64,000 bases of DNA from Streptomyces avermitilis MA-4680 = NBRC 14893 (GTDB lineage: Bacteria; Actinomycetota; Actinomycetes; Streptomycetales; Streptomycetaceae), in contig NC_003155.5 of the NCBI RefSeq assembly GCF_000009765.2, positions 5,084,001-5,148,000 on the forward strand, written 5' to 3'. Shown here piece by piece: positions 59,193 through 64,000 of the stretch. Each line of letters starts with the position of its first letter. The stretch's first letter is position 1. A program made the position numbers and the translations under genes. The notes below the pieces were generated by a model. It did not search any database. It saw only the letters and a list, made by a program, of their open reading frames with translations, and was not told the origin of the DNA.

Positions 59193-60689
59193 CTACGCGG
59201 ACGCCGCCACCGCGGAGTCTGCCCGCTCCGCCCGGCGCAGCAACGCCGCCGCCAGCAGTCCGCCGAGCAGCACGGCCACCGCGCCCACCAGCTGGCTGGT
59301 CTCCAGGCCCGATGAGAACGCGTCCGTGATCCGTCCGCGCTCCTCGGCCGATCCCGCCGACGCCAGCGCCGCCGGCAGCGAGGACGCCGCGACCGGGATC
59401 AGCGCGGCGAAGCGGGAGTTGAGGACCGCGCCGAGCACCGCCACGCCCAGGCCGTTGCCGAACTCGGCGAGCGTGCCGTTGATGCCCGCGCCCACGCCCG
59501 CCTTCGCCGGGGGGATCGCGCTCATGATGGCGTACGCCATCGCGGGGTTGGCGAGCGCGCAGCCCGCGCCGATGAGGAGCAGGCCGACGAGCGTGCCGCC
59601 GTAGCCGTCGGCGGCGAGCGTCGCGATCGACACCAGTCCGCCGGACATCAGCGCCATGCCGAGCGCGATCGACACCGGCGCGCCCAGCTTCGCCGTCCAC
59701 TTCGCCGACAGCCCCGAGAAGTTCAGCGCCACCACCGAGAGCGCGAGCGGGGCCGTCCGCAGGCCCGCCTCCAACGCCCCGTACCCGAGGACGAACTGGA
59801 GGTGCTGGGTGAGCAGGAACAGCGCGCCGCCCATGCCGAAGGTGATGAGCACCGCCCCGGCGACCGCGCCCGTGAAGCGCCGGTCCCGGAAGAAGTGCAG
59901 GTCCAGCATGGGGTACGGGATCCGGCTCTCCCAGTACGCGAAGGCCCCCAGCACGGCCACCGCCACGGCCGCGGTCAGCAGCACCCTGCCCGAGGTCCAG
60001 CCGTGCTCCGGCCCCGAGATGATCGCGTACACGAGCGAGGTCATGCCGATCGTGGAGAGTACGGCGCCCAGGGCGTCGGGCCGGTCGCCGCTCGGATTCT
60101 TCGACTCGGGCACGAGGGCGATGACCGCGACCAGCCCCAGCGCCGCCACCGGCAGGTTGATCAGGAAGATCGCGCCCCACCAGAAGTGGTTCAGCATGAA
60201 GCCGCCGAGAAGGGGGCCGACCGCGAAGCCCAGCGCGTTCACCGCGCTCCAGATGCCGATCGCCTTCGGGGTCTCCTCGGGCGAGAAGATCTGCATCGCC
60301 ACGGCGAGGGTCGTGGTCAGCAGCAGCGCGCCGCCCACACCCATCCCGGCCCGCGCGGCGATCAGCTGCCCGGTGGAGTCGGCGAGTCCGGCGATCAGGG
60401 AACCGACGCCGAACAGCGCGAGCCCCGCGATCAGCATCTTCTTGCGGCCGTAGCGGTCGGCCGCGCTGCCCGCGGTGAGCAGCAGCCCGGACTGCACCAG
60501 CGAGTAGGCGTTGATCATCCACTGGATGTCGGAGGTCGCCGCGCCCAGCTCCCGGGTGAGGGAGGGGATCGCCACGTTCAGCACGGTGTTGTCGAGCAGG
60601 ACGGTGAGCTGCGCGAGGCAGATGACACCGAGGATCAGCCAGCGCTGGGGGTGGCCCTGGGGGACCTCGGGAGCCGGGGAGGTGGACAT
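59193..60689 (-). CDS. MFS exporter, DHA2 (14-helix) family
   Basis: 498 residues from the ATG at 60689. Features include ILGVICLAQLTVLLDNTVLNVAIPSL (motif D1), GSAADRYGRKKMLIAGLALFGVGS (motif A), GVGGALLLTTTLAVAMQIF and the motif C region WSAVNALGFAVGPLLGGF. It probably exports a drug or endogenous metabolite. A TGTACRCCGTA operator pair lies directly before the start, and the TetR gene follows in the same orientation. Confidence 0.92.
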   Translation of the reverse strand: MSTSPAPEVPQGHPQRWLILGVICLAQLTVLLDNTVLNVAIPSLTRELGAATSDIQWMINAYSLVQSGLLLTAGSAADRYGRKKMLIAGLALFGVGSLIAGLADSTGQLIAARAGMGVGGALLLTTTLAVAMQIFSPEETPKAIGIWSAVNALGFAVGPLLGGFMLNHFWWGAIFLINLPVAALGLVAVIALVPESKNPSGDRPDALGAVLSTIGMTSLVYAIISGPEHGWTSGRVLLTAAVAVAVLGAFAYWESRIPYPMLDLHFFRDRRFTGAVAGAVLITFGMGGALFLLTQHLQFVLGYGALEAGLRTAPLALSVVALNFSGLSAKWTAKLGAPVSIALGMALMSGGLVSIATLAADGYGGTLVGLLLIGAGCALANPAMAYAIMSAIPPAKAGVGAGINGTLAEFGNGLGVAVLGAVLNSRFAALIPVAASSLPAALASAGSAEERGRITDAFSSGLETSQLVGAVAVLLGGLLAAALLRRAERADSAVAASA

Positions 60690-60691
60690 GC

Positions 60692-60725
60692 TGTACACCG
60701 TAGAACAGTCCCTGTACGCCGTACA
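60692..60725 (-). promoter_or_regulatory. TetR-type operator pair upstream of the MFS gene
   Basis: TGTACGCCGTACA (60713-60725) is a perfect palindrome. A related half-degenerate copy TGTACACCGTAGA starts 21 bp away (60692), two helical turns. Both sit within 40 bp of the MFS ATG, where a repressor would block transcription. Confidence 0.7.
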
Positions 60726-60734
60726 ACGCACTAA

Positions 60735-60768
60735 GGCGGTGGCCGGGGCTCTCGCCCCGGCCACCGCC
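60735..60768 (-). terminator. Terminator of the GT39 transcript
   Basis: GGCGGTGGCCGGGGC, a TCTC loop and GCCCCGGCCACCGCC form a perfect 15-bp stem, 32 bp beyond the GT39 stop and just upstream of the MFS operator. Confidence 0.85.
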
Positions 60769-60800
60769 TCGACCGCCTTGTGGGAACCGTCAGGAGACGG

Positions 60801-63050
60801 TCAGCTGCCGGACTTCTTCGTCAGGTCGTAGAAGGTGGACGAACCCACGGTGACCTTCGTGAAGTTCTTCTCCACCCAGCTGCTGATCCCCGAGGAGGTG
60901 CCGGAGCTGCTGCCGCCCATCCCGCCGCCCGTGCCGCTGGAGATGAAGTAGTGGATCTTGCCGTCCGCCACGTACTCCTTGAACTGGGCCAGCGTCGGTG
61001 ACGGGTCGCTGCCGTTGAAGCCGCCGATCGCCATCACCGGGTCGCCGGTGGAGAGCTGGTAGCTCGCCGCGTTCTGCGCGCCGATGGCCGCCGCGGCCCA
61101 GGTGTAGCTGTCGGCGTCGGTCTCCAGCAGCTTCTTGGCCGCGGAGCTGACGCTGGCACCGCTGAGCAGACCGCCCATGCCGCCGCCCATGCCGCCGCGC
61201 TCGCCCGTCTGACCGCCGCCGGGCATGCCGCCCTGCTGGTTCTGGCCCTGGGCGTTGCCGTTGCCGTTGCCGTTCTGCTGGTTGCCGCCGAAGCCGCCGG
61301 TCGGGGGCTGGCCCATGCCGCCGCCCTGCTGACCGCCGCCCTGCGGACCGCCTCCCTGCTGGGTGTTGCCGGTGCCGCCCTGCTGGTTCTGGCCGGCTCC
61401 GGGGAACCCGCCGCGCATGCCGCCACCGCCGCCGCCGGGACCACCACCACGGCCGCCCATGCCGGCGCCGGCCGGACCGGCCGTGACGATCGAACCCGTG
61501 TGACCGGTGTTCACCGTGCTCAGCGTGTACGCCGTCGGACCCGCGACCGAGGCCACGAAGCTCAGGCCGACCGCCGCGAGAGCGAGCCGACGGCCCAGCT
61601 TGGCCGCGAAGACCAGGCCCAGCGCGCCGGCCAGGCCGCCGACGAGGACGAACCACTTCAGCCAGGGCAGGTAGTCCGAGGTGCGGTTGAGGAGCACATA
61701 GCCCCAGACCGCACTCGCCACGACGGCGCCCGCGAGGGTCAGCGAGGCCCAGACCTTCGTCCGCTCCTCCCACAGGACGGTGGCGCCCATGCCGATCAGG
61801 GCGGCGATGTAAGGAGCCAGGGCCACCGTGTAGTACTGGTGGAAGATGCCCGCCATGAAGCTGAAGATGAGGCCGGTCATCAGCAGCGCGCCGCCCCAGG
61901 CGAGGAACGAGCCGCGGACCAGGTCGGTGCGCTTGGCCTTGCGGGTGAGCCACAGGCCCGCGACGAAGAGGATCAGCGCGGCGGGCAGCAGCCACGAGAT
62001 CTGACCGCCGATCTCGGAGTTGAACATCCGGTTCCAGCCGGTCTCACCCCACTGGCCGGTGCCGCCGCCACCGCCACCGCCACCGCCGCCGACGCTGCCG
62101 GTCTCCTCGCCGTTGATGCGGCCGAGACCGTTGTAACCGAAGGTCAGCTCCAGGAAGGAGTTGTTCTGCGAGCCGCCGATGTACGGGCGCGAGGAGGCCG
62201 GCCACAGCTCGACGATGGCGACCCACCAGCCGCCCGCGACGACCATCGCCACACCCGCGAGGGCGAGCTGTCCCAGGCGCTTCTTCAGCTTCACCGGCGC
62301 GCAGACCGCGTACAGCGCGGCGAGGGCCGGAAGGATCAGGAAGGCCTGGAGGGTCTTCGTCAGGAAGGCGAAGCCGACCGCGGCACCGGCCCAGAGCAGC
62401 CACTTGGTGCGGCCGTCCTCCAGGGCGCGGATCACGAAGTAGACCGAGACGGTCATCAGGAGCGCGAGTATCGCGTCCGGGTTGTTGAACCGGAACATCA
62501 GCGCCGCGACGGGGGTCAGCGCGAGCACCGCGCCCGCGATCAGACCGGCCGCGGGGCTGAACCGGCGGCGGATCGCCGCGTACAGCACGGCGACCGTGGC
62601 GATGGCCATCAGCACCTCGGGGACGAGGATCGCCCACGAGTTGAGGCCGAAGATCCGCACCGACAGCTCCATCGGCCACAGCGAGGCCGGGGGCTTGTCG
62701 ACGGTGATGGCGTTGGCCGAGTCGAGGGAGCCGAAGAAGAACGCCTTCCAGCTCTTGCTGCCGGCCTGGACGGCCGCCGAGTAGAAGGAGTTGGCGTATC
62801 CGGAGGAGCTCAGGTTGTACAGGTACAGCAGCCCGGTGGCGGCCAGCAGGCCGAGGAACGCGGGACGCGTCCAGCGCGGGTCCTCGGGCCGGCCGCGCCA
62901 GAGTCTGCGGAGGAACGGCTGCTCGGGATCGCCGGATCCGGGTGCCGGGGCGCCGGGAAGCGCGGGTTCCCGCACCGCCGTACTGTTCGGCGGCGGTCCC
63001 CAGGAGGGGCTCGCGTCCCCCTGATACGTCGTATCGGGCTGAGTGGTCAT
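60801..63050 (-). CDS. GT39-family (ArnT/PMT-like) membrane glycosyltransferase
   Basis: 749 residues. A Pro-rich N-terminus is followed by ~11 membrane helices. The catalytic first loop is SGYANSFYSAAVQAGSKSWKAFFFGSLDSANAITVDKPPAS, with the family's acidic residue and DKPP. Family members transfer sugars from polyprenyl carriers. A Gly run (VGGGGGGGGGGTG) interrupts one loop, and a ~110-residue Gly/Gln/Asn-rich linker (GGNQQNGNGNGNAQGQNQQGG) precedes an extracytoplasmic C-terminal domain (SYTWAAAAIGAQNAASYQLSTGDPVMAIGGFNGSDP). It overlaps the next gene upstream by 4 nt (ATGA), so both are coupled. Confidence 0.88.
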   Translation of the reverse strand: MTTQPDTTYQGDASPSWGPPPNSTAVREPALPGAPAPGSGDPEQPFLRRLWRGRPEDPRWTRPAFLGLLAATGLLYLYNLSSSGYANSFYSAAVQAGSKSWKAFFFGSLDSANAITVDKPPASLWPMELSVRIFGLNSWAILVPEVLMAIATVAVLYAAIRRRFSPAAGLIAGAVLALTPVAALMFRFNNPDAILALLMTVSVYFVIRALEDGRTKWLLWAGAAVGFAFLTKTLQAFLILPALAALYAVCAPVKLKKRLGQLALAGVAMVVAGGWWVAIVELWPASSRPYIGGSQNNSFLELTFGYNGLGRINGEETGSVGGGGGGGGGGTGQWGETGWNRMFNSEIGGQISWLLPAALILFVAGLWLTRKAKRTDLVRGSFLAWGGALLMTGLIFSFMAGIFHQYYTVALAPYIAALIGMGATVLWEERTKVWASLTLAGAVVASAVWGYVLLNRTSDYLPWLKWFVLVGGLAGALGLVFAAKLGRRLALAAVGLSFVASVAGPTAYTLSTVNTGHTGSIVTAGPAGAGMGGRGGGPGGGGGGMRGGFPGAGQNQQGGTGNTQQGGGPQGGGQQGGGMGQPPTGGFGGNQQNGNGNGNAQGQNQQGGMPGGGQTGERGGMGGGMGGLLSGASVSSAAKKLLETDADSYTWAAAAIGAQNAASYQLSTGDPVMAIGGFNGSDPSPTLAQFKEYVADGKIHYFISSGTGGGMGGSSSGTSSGISSWVEKNFTKVTVGSSTFYDLTKKSGS

Positions 63051-64000
63051 CGTGCGTTCCTCGGATCGTGATCGTGCGGGCGCACGGCCTGCATCTGCAT
63101 GGTCGAGTCCCCCCAGGTACGGTCCGCGGCTTCGCCGGCGCGGAACTGGGCTGTGTCGTACGGAGCCGCGGGCGCCGGGGGGCGCTGGGGCTGCGGCGAG
63201 TGCTGGCCCTGGTACTGGCCCTCGTACTGGCCCTGGTACTGGCCCGGATGGTGGCCCTGGTGGTGGCCCTGGTGGTGCGGAAGCGCCGTCGAGTAGGTGG
63301 GCGAGGACGGGGCGTGGGACGCGACGACGGTCGACTCCGCGTCGGCGTCGCGCCGGTCCGGGAACACCCAGGCGCGGAAGAGCAGGAACCGCAGGACCGT
63401 CGCCGCGAGGTTGGCGGCGATGAGGACCGCCAGCTCGGTGGCGTGCGCGGGGCTGGAGGTCGCCGCGTTCAGCGCGGCCAGCGAGCCGCTGGTGAGGGCG
63501 AGTCCGATACCGAAGACGACCAGGCCCTGTGCCTGGTGGCGGACGGCGCCGCCCCGGCCGCGTACCCCGAAGGTCAGGCGCCGGTTGGCCGCCGTGTTGG
63601 CGACCGCCGAGACCAGCAGGGCGAGCGCGTTGGCGATCTGCGAGCCGGTGAACGAACGGAAGCCGCTGTAGAGCAGCAGATAGAAGAGCGTGGACAGACC
63701 GCCGACCACGCAGAATCCGACCAGCTGGCGGGCCAGGCCCTTGGGCACGTCGGCCAGTTCACGATCGCGGGGGTCGTCCCCGAAGGGCCGGGCGAGCCGG
63801 TCCAGCGACAGCGATCCCGTGGCGAGAGCCCTTCCTACCCGCCACACCCCCTTGAGGTCGTCGGTCGCGGTCTTCACGATGTGCACCGTCGAGTCCGGGT
63901 CGTCGACCCAGTCGACCGGCACCTCGTGGATCCGGAGTCCGGCACGCTCGGCGAGCACCAGCATCTCGGTGTCGAAGAACCAGCCGCTGTCCTCGACCAG
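63047..64000 (-). CDS. Glycosyltransferase (GT2) fused to GtrA domain, 5' part outside the window
   Basis: The visible 317 residues begin inside a GT2 dolichyl-phosphate-sugar synthase-like domain (EDSGWFFDTEMLVLAERAGLRIHEVPVDWVDDPDSTV). A GtrA-like four-helix domain follows (QLVGFCVVGGLSTLFYLLLYSGF; NALALLVSAVANTAANRRLTFG; ELAVLIAANLAATVLRFLLFRAWVF) and then a low-complexity tail (HHQGHHQGHHPGQYQGQYEGQYQGQ). Such fusions make a polyprenyl-phosphate sugar and flip it. The product would be the donor for the GT39 enzyme encoded immediately downstream with a 4-nt overlap. Confidence 0.85.
   Translation of the reverse strand: MVEDSGWFFDTEMLVLAERAGLRIHEVPVDWVDDPDSTVHIVKTATDDLKGVWRVGRALATGSLSLDRLARPFGDDPRDRELADVPKGLARQLVGFCVVGGLSTLFYLLLYSGFRSFTGSQIANALALLVSAVANTAANRRLTFGVRGRGGAVRHQAQGLVVFGIGLALTSGSLAALNAATSSPAHATELAVLIAANLAATVLRFLLFRAWVFPDRRDADAESTVVASHAPSSPTYSTALPHHQGHHQGHHPGQYQGQYEGQYQGQHSPQPQRPPAPAAPYDTAQFRAGEAADRTWGDSTMQMQAVRPHDHDPRNAR

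Overview
The window is high-GC actinobacterial DNA, almost certainly Streptomyces. The signs are GTG/TTG starts, very high GC at third codon positions, a short SRP RNA between dnaX and a tRNA-Ser, and gene neighbourhoods (purC-purD-dnaX; upp-tadA-sigF-sigN) that match the order known around SCO4034-SCO4071 of S. coelicolor. It is mostly core chromosome, with one small decayed integrative element and several species-variable cassettes.

Left part (1-18.4 kb): a NarL-type two-component pair, tRNA-Gly, purC, an N,N-dimethylformamidase-like protein, a membrane protein resembling an M48 peptidase without its HExxH, purD, dnaX (interrupted by a 1-nt frameshift in a homopolymer), SRP RNA, tRNA-Ser(GGA), a large SpoIIE-type phosphatase/kinase sensor, a secreted M1 metallopeptidase and a secreted amidase. 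A cold-shock cassette follows (18.4-21.7 kb): a cold-shock protein and a DEAD-box helicase whose Shine-Dalgarno lies in a perfect 9-bp hairpin, then a CBS-domain protein and a small unknown.

Middle (21.8-42.7 kb): an OmpR-type two-component system, a DUF3500 lipoprotein with a HupE/UreJ-like membrane protein, an overlapping HTTM/DUF5819 pair, an ice-binding-type (DUF3494) secreted protein with a His-rich tail, a PRC-barrel protein and a CopC-CopD copper protein. Next is a tightly coupled four-gene operon (penicillin acylase, IucB-like acetyltransferase, DUF985 cupin, frameshifted SDR) behind a near-consensus iron box. It is probably DmdR/IdeR-controlled and acts in siderophore acylation or turnover. 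Then come a HhH-GPD protein, a DUF308 membrane protein, a HerA-like ATPase and a LytR_C protein.

Right part (42.9-64 kb): upp, the tadA pair and tRNA-Ser(CGA). The 3' end of this tRNA is the attachment site of a 3.44-kb element (45729-49171) bounded by 55-bp direct repeats. The element carries paired 8-bp arm-type repeats at both ends, a 5'-truncated tyrosine integrase fused head-to-head to a truncated kinase gene, and several small membrane-protein genes. Beyond it lie two SigB/SigF-family sigma factors (sigF, sigN), a MarR-DHA2 transporter-YceI group sharing carboxypeptidase-regulatory-like modules, an F420-type oxidoreductase, an autoregulated-looking MFS/TetR operon, and a GT39 / GtrA-linked glycosyltransferase pair cut by the window edge.

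A recurring feature is short GC-rich tandem repeats (periods 7-43 bp), mostly in gaps between genes.
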